Source: Micromussa lordhowensis | Lineage: Eukaryota; Cnidaria; Anthozoa; Scleractinia; Lobophylliidae | Reading direction: 5' to 3' | Assembly (NCBI GenBank): GCA_964020085.1 | Contig: OZ026605.1 | Span: 1,009,701-1,073,700, forward strand | Length of the DNA stretch: 64,000 nt | Shown here: positions 1-12,053 of the stretch, piece after piece | Layout of the letters: the number at the start of each line of letters is the position of its first letter | How positions within the stretch are numbered: position 1 is the first letter of the stretch | Position numbers and translations under genes: made by a program | The notes under the pieces: generated by a model | Databases searched by the model: none | What the model saw: the letters and a program-made list of their open reading frames with translations, nothing else | What the model was told of the DNA's origin: nothing

Positions 1-92
1 CATTTCATTTCTGTGGCAATTTATATTTATTGATTCTTCTGGAAAAACCATGTAAACACGGTAACTATGTCAATGGGTAGGACCCTTTATTT

Positions 93-111
93 GGGGGGGG
101 GGGGGGAGGGG
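93..111. repeat. G homopolymer tract
   Basis: Fourteen consecutive G, one A, then four more G. It lies in the presumed last intron of the upstream calumenin-like gene. Length is likely polymorphic or a sequencing weak spot, and a G-quadruplex is possible. Confidence 0.8.
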
Positions 112-180
112 TCTCAATTATTCTACTGTTCAGGCCTGATGTTACTTCTTCACACATGCAGTTGAACCCTGCTATCTTAT

Positions 181-1017
181 CTCTTAAAGTGCTACTATGA
201 TCAAATTTTTACCCCTTGATTTTTTGGGTTAATCACATAGAATTCTACGAAAGATTAAAAACGCCGTTTACCGTTTACAAATATCTGCATTGGTTCAGGA
301 GATATTTAAGTTTGAAAAATGAGTAAAATATGCAAATGAGATTGCTGATGACGTCATACACTCAACCAAATATTACATGAGGTATATCAATAGCGCTATC
401 TCGGTCAATTTGCAGCAGAAACCATTGAAACTTAGTAGGCCGACAGTTCTAAATGCAAGACATCCACATCTATAACAATTCCGTTCCTATGGCAACCCAC
501 TCTTTTCCAGTCCCCTCTAGCCTGATATCTATATTTTAGTGATTTTAAGCTTGGAAAACATTACACAAGGCTATGAACTCAACCTTATGTGTTTATATGC
601 TTGCTGGATTATACAGATGAGGCACCATTGGCAAATATCAATATAGAACCCTAAAAGTGGTCAGAAAAGTCTTAAATATTGTGTAGGTCTGGAACCTAGT
701 ATGCTGCCATGGTAACAAAATTGTTAAGCTCATATTGCGGAGCACCTCTAGTAGAATCTTACTGTAAAAATTCAAACATTTATTATACAAATTGACTGAG
801 ATATCCTTGTTTATCATATTTGATCAAAATGCGGTTGAGTGTATGACGTCATGACTTGGCTAATTTGCATATTTTAAAAACTTTAATATCTCTGGAACGA
901 AAAGAGATATTTGAAAACAGTAAACAGCGTTTTTACTTTTGTATAGACTACTTGTCTATGTCTTAAAATGGCTCGGATTTGAAGGATGCAATTTTCGTCA
1001 TAGTGGCACTTTAAGAG
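181..1017. mobile_element. Foldback MITE with long inverted arms
   Basis: The ends are 20-base inverted repeats with one mismatch: positions 181-200 (CTCTTAAAGTGCTACTATGA) and 998-1017 on the other strand. The match continues inward imperfectly: the stretch with TGACGTCATACACTCAACC near 350-367 is mirrored near 832-849. No transposase frame is visible, so this is a non-autonomous element inside an intron. I could not define a clean target duplication. The short minus-strand open frame at 883-1125 is not a gene. Confidence 0.7.
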
Positions 1018-1222
1018 AAACAAAACATAGATTGAGATGTTGGAGGTTTGAGATAGACAATAGTAAGTAACCAAAAAAGTATATCCGAAAGAAAATGAAT
1101 TGAGCTCAAGATAGGGGGAGTTCAAGATAGAGAAGTTCTACTGTAGTACTGTTTTTATCTCGGGTAACTGTTCCAAAGACACTTTACTTTTCTTGATATT
1201 CTTATTTTTCCTTTTTCTTTAG

Positions 1223-1327
1223 GATTCCGAGCTCACCAAGGAGGAGATTATTGCAAAACACGATGTCTTTGTCGGTAGCCAAGCAACCGATTTTGGAGAG
1301 GCTCTGACAAGACATGACGAGTTTTAA
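1223..1327 (+). CDS. Calumenin/reticulocalbin-family protein, last exon only
   Basis: A clear terminal coding exon: a pyrimidine-rich acceptor ending TTTAG, then 34 codons and TAA. It encodes the end of a last EF-hand (acidic loop end followed by LTKEEI) and then the tail [24 protein letters not shown] at the C-terminus is the ER-retention signal of calumenins, so the protein should be a lumenal low-affinity calcium binder of the secretory pathway. The rest of the gene lies before the window. It closely parallels the last exon of the gene at 5056-12053 (same length, same phase, same HDEF end), so the two are tandem paralogues. I am confident of the family but cannot separate calumenin from reticulocalbin on this exon alone. 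Confidence 0.9.
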   Translation, partial: DSELTKEEIIAKHDVFVGSQATDFGEALTRHDEF

Positions 1328-2773
1328 TTTTTTTTTTGTAATTTAAGTTATATACATTGTATATTTACTAGGTTTCTAAAATAGTTATCAAAGATATATT
1401 TTTACATAAGAATCTAGAAGAGGCCTCTACATGTTTGTTTTGCAAAAAAGAATTGTCTATATAATGGGGAGAAAAAAAGCAGAGTATAATTAAATGGGTA
1501 ATTGCATACTAACTTCAAGGAGCTTGTAGTCTATACTGTTGTGGCATTTATGCTGAATTCAAACTAATTTTCAAACAAGATGCAACATTACAATGGCATA
1601 AGACAAAGACCAAGTTTTTTTTTTGTCAGTTTGTTATCTGTTGTCTGTTACCTATCGTAGTGACATATGTATCTGTCATGTATCGTGAGTTTGAACGTAC
1701 AGGTTATTTCGTGCAGTTTTCTGAAATGCTCAAAAATCAAGAGATTGGAGTTTGTGGAATGAATATTTAATCGCTAATTTTTAAATGAAAGGTCCAAAAA
1801 ATGAAACATACAAAAGCACAAAAAGAATGTGATCTGTGCCATTCAATAATTTTATACATTTATTAAGAAAAAGTAAAATCTATCCTAGGTATAGCTGAGA
1901 ATTTTTCACTGACAGGACAGTTGTAGTCCAAAACTTTTTGCCTCACAAAGTTTTAAATTTTAGTATTTTGTTAAATTATCTTTAAGTATTTAACTTTTTG
2001 CCGATACGACAAATATGCATATTGTAAGATGATTTTTTTATATGGATCAAGGAAACCTTGTTGATGAGGTGGTTATCATATAAAAACTAATTGCAGCTGA
2101 ACTGAAGTGCACTTTGCTATTAGCTTCGGTTTTGCATTCCTCGAAAGAAAGATTTCATAGTGCATCGGATCCATGAAACAAATCCAAGTTGTTGAGATTT
2201 ATTTAGTTGTTATATTTTAAGAAAAAGTATGATTGTTATAGCGTCAGTCTTACATGTTTAAGCTGTATGCTGTCAGGCTTTTGAAGAGAACTGAAAAATT
2301 AAAATGGACTGATTTCTGTCTTCAATATAGAGTACACGGTTACAGACGTTAGAGATTGTCAAATGTGTGGTTTTGAACTTGTACCCTTAACACTCAAACA
2401 TCAACACCCCACATACATGGTTACCTTGGGTTACGGTAATGGTTGGTAGGCAGTAGCTAGCGGGTTCGGGTTTATATGTTCTTCTGTCCCTCTCTGGTAT
2501 AAGCACTTGCTTCTTAACCAAACAAAGCAGACATGTGAATACAAGTGGAAACCTGCCTCTACGCCTCCCCATTTTACGGCCACCTCATTATTCTGGCACG
2601 AACAAATGCTCAGTTAGGTATTTCTTATTTAAAGATAATACGGCCAGATTTTTGTTACGCGGTAGTGACCGAAATAGTACCCAAAGACGGTAAATGAAAC
2701 TCATTTGTGGGCCAATAAAGAGGATTGATTGATTGACCGATTGGTACGCAGAGCCGATTGATGTTATTTTTAT
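1328..2773. other. Downstream flank of the calumenin-like gene, no gene seen
   Basis: AT-rich sequence with only short random frames. The first part must be 3' UTR of the gene ending at 1327. Possible weak poly(A) signals occur (ATTAAA near 2295, AATAAA near 2714), but none is convincing. A short GATT-repeat tail at about 2721-2740 looks like the end of an old retroposon. Confidence 0.5.
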
Positions 2774-2837
2774 TTAAGGTGGCTCGATACAGATACGGAA
2801 GGGGGTCCAGAGCCACCTTAAATTTTCGAAAAGTTAA
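2774..2837. mobile_element. Remnant end of a TTAA-flanked element
   Basis: TTAA-GGTGGCTC at 2774 is mirrored by GAGCCACC-TTAA ending at 2821. The inner sequence next to it (CCCCC and ACGGA) matches, in reverse, the start of the larger element at 2838. This looks like a deleted copy or leftover end beside a second copy of the same family. Confidence 0.45.
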
Positions 2838-3608
2838 GGTGGCTCTGAACCCCCTCCGTAGATTTTTTTAAAACTTTGCAAAAAGTTGCATTTTATCATG
2901 TTAATTACAATTGGATAATAAAAAAATGGGGGTCACCGAGCTCGTTTTCGAGTTATAAACGCTTAAAGCTAAAATTAAGGGTGTTTTTAGCAGGTCATTT
3001 TGGTGCTATGGTGACCTATTGTGTCATAAAATTGACAGCAATTTGTTCACCAATGTTTGGGCAGTTTGATACCATGATTTTGGTATCAACTGATATAGAG
3101 TGGGTATAATGACCCATCAAACTCAAGTCTTACATACATACATACATACTTTATTCACTTTCCTCACGGAGGCTTTTCAAAGAGAATAATAATAAAATAC
3201 AATGACAATTTAAACCTACTTTACTTATGGGAATATTTACAATTAAAATTAATCACACTGAAAGTACAAAGAAGTATTTACACTTAAAATCAAAAAATAA
3301 TTAACAATCTATGAAATCCTTAATTAGTTTACGTTTCAGAAAATATTTAAAATCAGATACTTTCTCAAGAGTTTTTAGAGAGCTGTCCATGGAGTTCCAG
3401 ATGCTGACTGTTCTATAGTAAAACGTTCTCTGACCACTGGCGGTCTTGAAAAGTGGGATGTTCAGCATTTGTGAACTTCTCGTGGCGCGTCCACTAATTT
3501 CTCCTCGCTTACTGAACTGGGAGGTAAGGTACTCCGGCACGCGGGATGTTAGACATTTGAAGGCCATAATAGCGCTCCTGGAAAGTACTGGAAACTGTTC
3601 AAGCCACC
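2838..3608. mobile_element. TTAA-flanked inverted-repeat element
   Basis: The block begins GGTGGCTCTGAA after TTAA (2834-2837) and ends TTCAAGCCACC before TTAA (3609-3612). The ends are inverted repeats with a one-base gap, and TTAA is the target-site signature of piggyBac-type elements. It contains the subterminal motif GGGGGTCACCGAGCTCG, whose reverse complement recurs in the elements at 8078 and 24184. A LINE fragment takes up its right half. No transposase is seen. Confidence 0.5.
3131..3605 (-). mobile_element. 5'-truncated non-LTR retrotransposon (CR1/L2-like) fragment
   Basis: On the minus strand, codons from about 3600 to 3301 encode the end of a LINE reverse-transcriptase ORF: AIMAFKCLTSRVPEYLTSQF, then a TRSS box, SGQRTFYYRTVSIWNSM, and a lysine-rich end with stop codon. 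This matches the layout of the CR1/L2 C-terminal region (P-EYL, TR, FxYR, WNSL). The element ends in a tetranucleotide repeat (TACA on the plus strand, 3131-3149), as expected of a LINE 3' end. It is truncated at the 5' side and abuts the TTAA-element end at 3608. It is non-functional. Confidence 0.75.
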
Positions 3609-3659
3609 TTAATTATGTCAGTCTCTGATGTTTTTGGTAGGGGTGTGCCGCCCGAACCT

Positions 3660-3990
3660 TGAAGCCCTTACCCTATTTCAGACCAAAATTTGTGATTTCC
3701 GATATAATATTTCAGACCTGGCCCAAACATTGCTACCCGATTTCAGACCTCTAGAATTAGTAGTACACGGCCCTAGTATATGATCGTAGCCAACCAGAAC
3801 TGGCTTCCATTTCCGTTAAAATTTGAGAAGGGTTACAAAGATGTCAATGTTGATGCGGAAAAAAAAAGTTCCTCGTAAACAAAACTGACCCCCAATGGCA
3901 AGCTAGAGTGAAAAACACATCCTATTTCAGACCAAAATAGTCAAAATCTATGCCCTTTTTCAGACCAAAACAGCTCGGTCATAAACCATA
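3660..3990. repeat. Degenerate array of a TTTCAGACC motif
   Basis: The motif TTTCAGACC (or its variant TTTTCAGACC) recurs about five times (near 3676, 3710, 3751, 3923, 3959), mostly after a C-rich CCCTAT or similar stretch. It is an interspersed repeat with internal periodicity. No coding potential is visible. Confidence 0.5.
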
Positions 3991-4010
3991 CCCTTTGAGG
4001 CTGCATATTT

Positions 4011-4032
4011 AACAATTATTCCATGAGCGCGT

Positions 4033-4086
<54 letters not shown>

Positions 4087-4087
4087 A

Positions 4088-4126
<39 letters not shown>
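4011..4126. mobile_element. Short palindromic foldback element P1
   Basis: AACAATTATTCCA at 4011-4023 is mirrored by TGGAATAATTGTT at 4114-4126. The arms match through GTTGGATATGAGATGAT, and the centre (4055-4083) is its own GC-rich hairpin. Read on the minus strand, the centre contains ACTCGGC, a spacer and GCCTCGT, the same centre seen in P3 and P4. Confidence 0.7.
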
Positions 4127-4143
<17 letters not shown>

Positions 4144-4268
4144 CAAAAATAAAGAAATGAAAACAATGAAAACAAAAAGGCCCAAAAAATCACCCATACG
4201 CAACCCATTTTTGTAGATCATGGTATAATGGCTCATATACCATGATGGCTAAGCCAATGAAAAGTCTC

Positions 4269-4303
<35 letters not shown>

Positions 4304-5055
4304 CCTATATAGCCCATATAACGGAGCATACCCCCGGGCTCTGATGGACCCCTGATGGTTGAAAAGTTAAATTTACTATCTTTTGTGTCTTTTTTGAGCG
4401 GAGAGGTAAGTATATGTACCTTAAGAAAAGGCTCTGCTTGCAGGGTGCGTCGCATTTCCATTGACACTGGATTGTTTTCTTAGTGATCTCAAACAAAACT
4501 GTTTTTCTCCTTTGATTTTCTTACCCTCTTGTGTTTTTCTCATTTTTTCACAAGGAGCATGAGAAAAAGAATTGTGAGCGAGACCAAAAACAAAAAAGCG
4601 AAGTCGTAACAGTGTGTTGTAACAGATATATGTTACTTTTTGAAACTTTTTTGAACATCCTCTTTTGGGACCCATTCACCGTTGCTGGGAATTTGGTGTT
4701 TCGTGACACTTCGATCCGACAAAGATTGTTATACAAGGGTGTAAACAAAAGGCCGATGAGACAGACAGCCACTAAATGAATGGGCCCTTCTTCTAGTCGT
4801 GAATGAAGTATTTTTCTGGGCCTCTGAGACAATCCTTGATAAAATCTTTCTGCCAACGTGGCAAAAATTGAGTCATTTTTGTACCACATGACAAACACTA
4901 TCCAATCACATCTTCCCAAGCGTCACCAAAACATGACGGAATGCTCACCCTTGGAGAAATCCAGGCACGTTCGTGATACGGTTTGCACGGTGAGGAGGAA
5001 TTCTCAGGCGTGTTGGAGCAGCTGGCAGATATTTTTTGTTTAGTGCTCTAGCAAA

Positions 5056-8000
5056 ATGGCTAAACTTCTCTGCGCATTATGCATTTTCCTTTGTTTCCTC
5101 GCTATTTGCGCGAAATCCGGCGAAGGAGCGACGAAAAAGACTGGGAGCACGCGAGATCATGGCAATCTGTCAGATGAGGAACACTACAATGAACAAGGCG
5201 AGCACAACAACGAATACGACCACGAAGCTTTCCTCGGAAAGGAAAAGAAATCTTTTGACCAGCTGACTCCCGAGGAATCCAAAGAAAGGCTTGGGTAAGA
5301 AGAATTTGTCTTGGCTAATGCACTGATCGTTGACTGTAGTTTTGTTTTGAAGGCAAGCTTTAGAAGCCGACTCAGGTTTTGGCTTCTGTCATCATAAAGT
5401 TCGTCTCCAGATGCAGAGTTTTAGCTTCATAATGTCGATATACAGCTGCCAATACAGTAAGTGTCTCCGTCTTCCGTCTCGGCAAGATTTCCGTATAACC
5501 CCATACATTTATTATGCATACAGTTCTTTGTTTAACTAAACAATAGCCGAAACAATTGAATCCCGCTGTTCGCGCACGGTAAAACTTCGATTTCTCGCAT
5601 TTGATATATCTCATGGCAACAAAAACAGGTAAAACCGTAAATTTGTTTTTAGTAGTTCTTTGCGAATGTATTGAAGCTTATTTAGGGGTCTAAACAGAAG
5701 TAAAATATTTCACTGACACCCTATCCCAGCGCTGCCACGTGTAACCCAGCTCTGTGACAGACGTTTCGTGACAATTTTTGTTGCGTGACAACCACTTCCT
5801 GTCACCTTCCATAACTGCAGCGCGTTACCAGTAACAATGGCATGTCAGGATTCAGTTTTAATACACCAAGGCTAGGTGAAACATGCTTTATACTTGTCAA
5901 AAGCTCTTCTTTTAACCACATGTATGGAACCTGTATTAAATTGAATTGGCTAGATTGCAGAATACCCGGCCCACTTATTTGCATCTCATTGAATAAGAAT
6001 AGCAACTATTGTTATATACCTCGTTCTTCAAAGCACACCGACACATGTAAATGGCGGGGCCGGGTATTCTGCAATTGCTCCATTGAATTTGTTGTTGTTG
6101 ACTCTTCTATCTCAAAACTTTTTGGCGTCTTGTGGGGTTTTTTTATGTCTGTTGTTGACCATCCTTATGGTACCTTTCCCTTTGTGTAGTATTTTATCTA
6201 TTTTTTTTATTACTTTGCGTTATTAAATTGTAATATATAAAACAGTAAAAACGAAAATCCAGCGAAGATTATGAAAATACTTTTGCACGAATGGAGTCTG
6301 ATTGCATGTTGAGATTTGGCTTTAAGCTCTTATAAAAAGCATTTTGCGCACTTAACAGTCAAATTTGTTTCTGAATTCCTTAAGCACTTCGAAATGCTTT
6401 AGCAAGTTGTGAGGCAGTCTCCCGTTCACATTGTTGTGTCCTTTTACACAATAAAGTAAATGCCAATGTGTGTAACCTACATAACCCATATCACACAGGT
6501 CACATTGAAAACTATAAAAAAAACCTGATTTACAATAATTGGTGGCCTTCTTTCTTTCACGTTTATTTCTCGTTCAATTTTCCGGCCTACAAACACAGGC
6601 TGGTTGGTGGTGTGTTCTTTTAGACTCAGATCCTTAAATTGTTTCCTCACAATATCTGCTGAGAGTTGGTCTTTAAATGGTAAAATTACTTGAACCATGT
6701 CATCTCTCTCTTTAGATGGTGATAAAAGCTGCTGGTGGTCACAAACCTTTGAGTCAACAAAACTTTTGATGGTAGAGTTAATGAGGTGTTTGTTTATATG
6801 TGAAAGAAGCACATTTGACTGTTTAGTGTACCAAATGCTTTTTATAAGAGCTTTAAAGCCAAATCTCAAGGTAAAATCAAACTATATTCATGTAAAACTA
6901 TTTTCAGAATCTTCGCACCCTTGTAATAGTGAAGAATTAACATATTATGTTAATTCTTCGCTCCAAAATCCCTTTAAATGCTGTAATTTGCATTATCTGA
7001 TATATTTTCTTGATGATGGAGTCATTTTGTCATTTGTTTTTACCGTTTTATGTACTAAAGAAATCTCTTTAATGTCATTGTTCCTTAACAAAACCCACCA
7101 ACTGCGGCGGAATGTTTATTTAAGTGCAGGCTACTAAATAAAGACAAAGAACAACTCAAGTTGGCGTAAATGGGGGAGCACTGCCTTGCGTTAGGTTAGC
7201 CTGTGCGACTTCCGGCTATTGCTTGACAAACGAACCTCACTTATCTCCCCAACACTACGAGCTGAATGCAAAACAGCACGTGCTGGATCGGACAAGAGTA
7301 TCGGTTAGCAGGCGATATTCAAAGGCAACGAGGTCAACAAGCTTGGGGGAAGTCGCTGCGTAGACTTAACCGAAACACGTAGGAGTGACCCTTGTTTAAT
7401 AGATAGCAATATTGCGACCAACCCCGTCTCCAAAGGGAGGGAGGGAGGAAAAATTTACAATAGTTTACAACAAGTACTAACTGCGCTGTACAACAGAACA
7501 CTAAAGTGAACTCTGACCAGTCTGTTTGAGCTTATATAGCTAGACTAACGTCTACAAAATAGCCAATAGAAAGAGCTGTACTACAGAACAGCTTGGCATT
7601 ACACGTGAAAAAACATCGCCATGAATAGTGTACACTATTTAATATTTTCGGCCAATGCCATGAATCCTTATAAACTACTTAAGGTAACAAAGCAATAATG
7701 TTCAAACCCAACAAACAATGAGTCTCAGAGTTAGGCGACCTTTGGAGCTTGACTACACAAGAGTTTTATTGAGAGCTTTGCCGCCATGAAAGACCTAAAG
7801 ATACGCGCGTCACGTTTCATTAACTATATTTTACTGGTGTGACAGTAAAATGGCATTTTATTAGTATAGGAAATAGCACGGTTTCTAGGGGTATTTGGGA
7901 TAAATACCGCGAGTGATATTTCAAAATTCACCAAAATATGCGGCGAGTGATATTTGGAGAGTTTTGAAATATCACGAGCCGGTATTTATCCCAAATACCC

Positions 8001-11000
8001 TGAAGAAACCGTGCTATTTTTTGTTTATACTACAAGGCAAAGAAATTTCGCATCTTGGACTTTGGGCTTTCATTTAAGGTGATTCCCGAGTTTTGCATTG
8101 CGCATTCCTACTGCGCACGAATTTTGCGTCATCAGCGCGCGCACATGAGCGCGCGCGCGTACAAAGCATAAGAGATTTCCTTCAAACTAAGCTCGATACC
8201 AAGATAAAAGCTAATTTCCTCGTAAACGAGCATGGTGACCCCCACTTTTTATTTTATAAATTTAATGAGAACAATATCCGCAATAACTGAGAAAAAAATT
8301 GGCAGAAATCTATGGCTACTTTTTTGGCAAATGAAATAAATGCTACAGATAGAGACGTAACGGGCCCATTAGAGCAAGTCCAAATTATGTTTCCTTTAAA
8401 GGATAAAAATATCAGTTAATAATGCAGGGTATTTGAAGCCATTTCTTCTGGGACGTAGATGAATAAGCAATCAAAGACAGTCGAATTCTGTGTGATATAA
8501 CATGCCGCATTGAAAAATAATCGAGCTTATTTGTTGCGCACTGAGATAACCAAAAGTCACCAAAATAACCATATTTGTCAGCATCGTGGCATGAAAACAA
8601 GCACGGTGACCCCCTCTTTTTATTACGTTTTTAACATCTCCTTGTATCGTAATGACACCATACCAAGTTTCATCGAAAATCTATGGCGGGTTCTTTTGCC
8701 CGGGAATCACCTTAAGCAGCAGGCCGTGAAAATTGTTGGCTATTATCGTTTCTTTGGTTACCACAGCAGCGGAAAATTGTTTCCAGCGGACAACGTTTAC
8801 TTCTGGTTGCCTGTGCTTCTGAACTGTTGAATAAAGACTGAAAGGAACCGTTTTTCATTCTCTCACCTTCTTCGATAGCAGCTAAAAGAGCGCTCGACGA
8901 TAAAGCTATGCACCGAACTTCGTCAGCTGAGTTGGTTCGCGTTGCAGCTCACTGAAAATATCAGGACTGTGTCCTTTGCCTTCCGCCTTAAATCGACGAA
9001 ACAGTGACTTAGATCTTTGTACATTCTTTGCTGTTTCCATATCTTGGTAATTTCCTTTAGCTCTTGCAGTTTTTTCCACATAATTTTGAAAATCTTTCCG
9101 CCATATTGTTTCGATCATTTAGGTTTCATGGAAACTGAAATTTTTACATGTAAGTATTTCAAATTTGGCAGAAATACTACTGGTCTTAGCCAATCGCATT
9201 TGAGAAATTTCTTAGCCTGTAGTATAAATCTATTAATTCCCTTAGCTACAAGTGATTCACTGTTTGATTTCCCTGGCCCTGGGACATTCTCTAAGTGGGC
9301 CAAGTTTAAAATTTTGTTGGAAAGTACTGCCCAAACTTCCAAGTTTTGAATAGTGGGGTTGGTTTTCCCAGGAAATGAATCAAAGACAAGGATACCCCAT
9401 AATGGATTACAAATTATACAGATTGGTGTAGATTGTTAAAAGCTGTGATTTTTTACACAGGAAAATTGTTGATAAAATTGATAAAGACCAAGATGGAAAG
9501 ATCACAGAAGAAGAACTAGTTGACTGGATTAAATTTAGCAAAACACAATACAATGAAGAAACCGTCAACAAGCGTTGGGGTGAATTGATGGTAAGGTTGC
9601 AGTCACTTCTGTCCCGAGAAGATTCTGCTGCTGGGAAAACTGTGGATCCCAATGCACCAGTTTCATGGGAAGAATACAAGATAGCCAGCTATGGAGAAAA
9701 GCCAGGTATTGTAGAGTAAAATCTCTTCTAAAATGGAAGGACCAGTGCATTCGATTTTGACTGTGCAGCCACTGAAATGTCCATTATATGTCTCAATAAT
9801 AATGTATACAAACTTGATTTGTTGATATGTTTCACTTGAATCAACAATGATTCTAAACATATTTAGATCAAAGCTTACCTTGTATTTAATCAATGGGGAA
9901 TAATATTTTCCAAAATTGTCGGCACAGTGATTCCTGCAGAAAATGAGAGTTACAGTACCAAGAGAATCTTTGAGTGGTACTGTACATCTGTTGGCTGACA
10001 AGCTCTAATCTTGCCATAGACTTTGTTGAATTTGCCACATTTAAGTTGAAAGTTGTCATTTGTATCTGTCATGCAGAGGACAGTGATATGTACGGAGACC
10101 AAGTGGTATTAGAACAGCGTCGATGGAAAACTGCAGATCTTGATCAAGATGGGAAACTGACAAAAGAAGAGTATGCTGCAATGTATCATCCTTGGGATCA
10201 CAAGCACATGCACAATACAGTCGCACAGGAGAACCTTGAAGACATGGACAAAGATAAAGATGGACTATTATCACTTCAGGAGTACTTGGGTACATAATTA
10301 AGATTTTTTATGTTACATTTTATTATTTTTTTAAGGCCATTCCAGAGGAACATTATGATCTGTGCAGATCACTTAAGAATTCAAAATAATGTTACCAACT
10401 TATTAGGATGATGAAAGGCTGTCCTTGATATGAACCAAATTGTATGCGGATCAGTTGTCAATTCAATACTCAAAGTCTGCCGTTAAGTTTTACACTTAAT
10501 CTAAACAAAAACAAGAATGTTGTGTGATGGGAAGCACTTCTGCAGAGCATTTCTAATGTTTAATTGTTGCAATTTTGTTTCTGTTACTTAAGATGAACTT
10601 CATCGAAAGAGTGAAAAGGACATGACGGAAGCAGAGCTCAAACAGAAGGAAGCAGACAGGGCGTATTTCCATTCACACCGTGACAAGAATAAAGATGGCA
10701 TGATAGATAAGGTGAAAAGCATTTATTTTAGAGATGTTATGTAATTATCAAAGACATGCTATAATCCACTCTTTTGGATCATAAGTTTATTGTACAAATA
10801 GTGTTATTTATATTTTTGGAGCTTGAGAGTGGGCACTTATTCAAGGTGGGCACTTGTTCGAGGCTGGGCGCTTGTTAAATTTTCATCATTTTCAGCAAGT
10901 AGTAATAACTTTTCAGACCCAACAGTACATGTAAGTAGTTTTGATTTTTTGTCTCAGGATGAAGTCAAGGACTGGATGTTTCCTTCATCTTTTGACCCTA

Positions 11001-12053
11001 TCAAATCTGAAGCAAAGCACTTGATTCACCATGCTGACACTGATAAAGTAAGTTATCTATACTTACTGTCATAAAAATAGATATTATAATGTTGTATCCT
11101 GTCAGCCAAGTATTGCGTAGTTTGTTTTCTAAAACCCACGTGAGGCAAATACATCTAGCAGGGCAATCTGCATGTGGCAAGCTGCAAGTACAGTAGTGTT
11201 GTTACTGTATTTGGTTTCCATGTGCTCAGCATAGCAGTGACATAGTATATGCCGGGTTCCACAGAGATCATTTTTAACTGGTAGGGCTAAATACCCGGGC
11301 CAAGACAAACAAGGAATATGTGTCACTGTTCTGCGAATTGTGACATTTAATCCATGTCATCTGGAGCCCTGGAAAATCAACCCACCCCTAGATCACTTGC
11401 ACACTAGTGCTTGGTCTGACGAATGATTGTAGACTGAATACAGGCCAACTCCAACTAACAGCCACCTCTCTACGAGGGCCACTGTTTTTTTGTCCTGGAA
11501 GATGGTCCATGCATTCACTCTTTTTTTAACCTCTCTACAACGGCCACCTCTCCACAGCAGCAACAGCCTCTAAAATGCATCCCAAATGCCAAAACCACCT
11601 CTCTACAATGACTGATGAGCAGTGTATACAATACCCCACATTTTATAGTGAAAGGTCACCAAATGCTTATGCCCTTCGTTGGTCTCTGTTTGGTTCTGTT
11701 TTTTTTATGTATTTTGATTGTGCTACGTATTATAAAATTATAAAATAAGCATTTTACATTTATTATTTTTAAAAAAAATGTTGCACTCTTGAAAAAAAAA
11801 AACAGATGTCTTATAACACCCCTACCTCCCAATAACTGCCACTTCTTTAAAACAGCCACTTCCCTCTGTTTTCAAGGCGGCTGTTGTGGAGACATTCGAC
11901 TGTTATGAAATATGGAATTGCTATTCATCCCTGTTTCTTGCATTTCAGGACAAGGTCTTGACAAAGGATGAAATCCTTGAAAAATACAATGTTTTCGTTG
12001 GAAGTAGAGCAACCAACTATGGCAAAGATCTGACAAAACATGACGAGTTTTGA
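5056..12053 (+). CDS. Calumenin/reticulocalbin-family ER calcium-binding protein, complete
   Basis: Exons 5056-5294, 9461-9705, 10077-10289, 10593-10711, 10958-11047 and 11949-12053 join in phase to 336 codons plus TGA. The start is the first ATG with good context (CAAAATGG). It opens with a signal peptide ([20 protein letters not shown]), followed by an acidic His/Asn-rich linker and EF-hands. Loops visible are [12 protein letters not shown] (EF1), [12 protein letters not shown] (EF3), [12 protein letters not shown] (EF4), [12 protein letters not shown] (EF5) and [12 protein letters not shown] (EF6, Lys at the usual Gly). EF2 is degenerate: an insert of about 16 residues lies before VSWEEY, and loop positions 1 and 6 are Thr and Ala. 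The C-terminus is HDEF, the ER-retention signal. Calumenin-family proteins buffer calcium and assist folding in the secretory pathway. The first intron is over 4 kb and full of repeats. A tandem paralogue ends at 1327. Confidence 0.92.
5950..6079. repeat. Inverted repeat in calumenin intron 1
   Basis: TTGCAGAATACCCGGCCC near 5955-5972 is mirrored by GGCCGGGTATTCTGCAA near 6058-6075, with weaker matching outside (GAATTGG versus CCATTGAATT). It is probably a small MITE. No frame inside is credible. Confidence 0.55.
6300..6912. mobile_element. Penelope-like element relic, two head-to-head fragments
   Basis: On the minus strand (about 6720 down to 6300) the translation reads [40 protein letters not shown], then, after a one-base shift at a run of eight T on the plus strand, [20 protein letters not shown] and ends in [18 protein letters not shown] is the core of a GIY-YIG endonuclease, and the order matches the C-terminal part of Penelope-like elements. 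On the plus strand (about 6766-6912) the same terminal module appears again: [20 protein letters not shown] and then HVKLF. The two copies point away from each other. Both are dead (frameshift, stop). Confidence 0.65.
7871..8019. mobile_element. Short palindromic foldback element P2
   Basis: AAATAGCACGGTTTCT at the left is mirrored by AGAAACCGTGCTATTT at the right, and the arms carry on through GTATTTGGGATAAATACC. It lies in calumenin intron 1. The centre is AT-rich and lacks the CTCGGC/GCCTCG motif of the other palindromes. Confidence 0.7.
8074..8715. mobile_element. TTAA-flanked inverted-repeat element
   Basis: TTAA (8074-8077) is followed by GGTGATTCCCGAG, and the other end is CGGGAATCACC followed by TTAA (8712-8715). 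The target site and terminal repeats fit a piggyBac-type non-autonomous element. It contains two copies of a GGTGACCCC motif (near 8234 and 8608), each after CGAGCAT or CAAGCAC. The plus-strand open frames at 8093-8290 and 8510-8830 lie inside it and are not taken as genes. Confidence 0.65.
11437..11880. repeat. Interspersed repeat with GGCCACCTCTC units
   Basis: Several imperfect copies of a unit resembling GGCCACCTCTCTACAA occur (near 11461, 11541, 11595) and related CTGCCACTTC units further on (near 11837). It lies in the last intron of the calumenin gene. No coding potential is seen. Confidence 0.5.

Noticed and set aside
8510..8830. Plus-strand frame of 106 codons
   Set aside because: It overlaps the end of a TTAA-flanked element and shows no domain.
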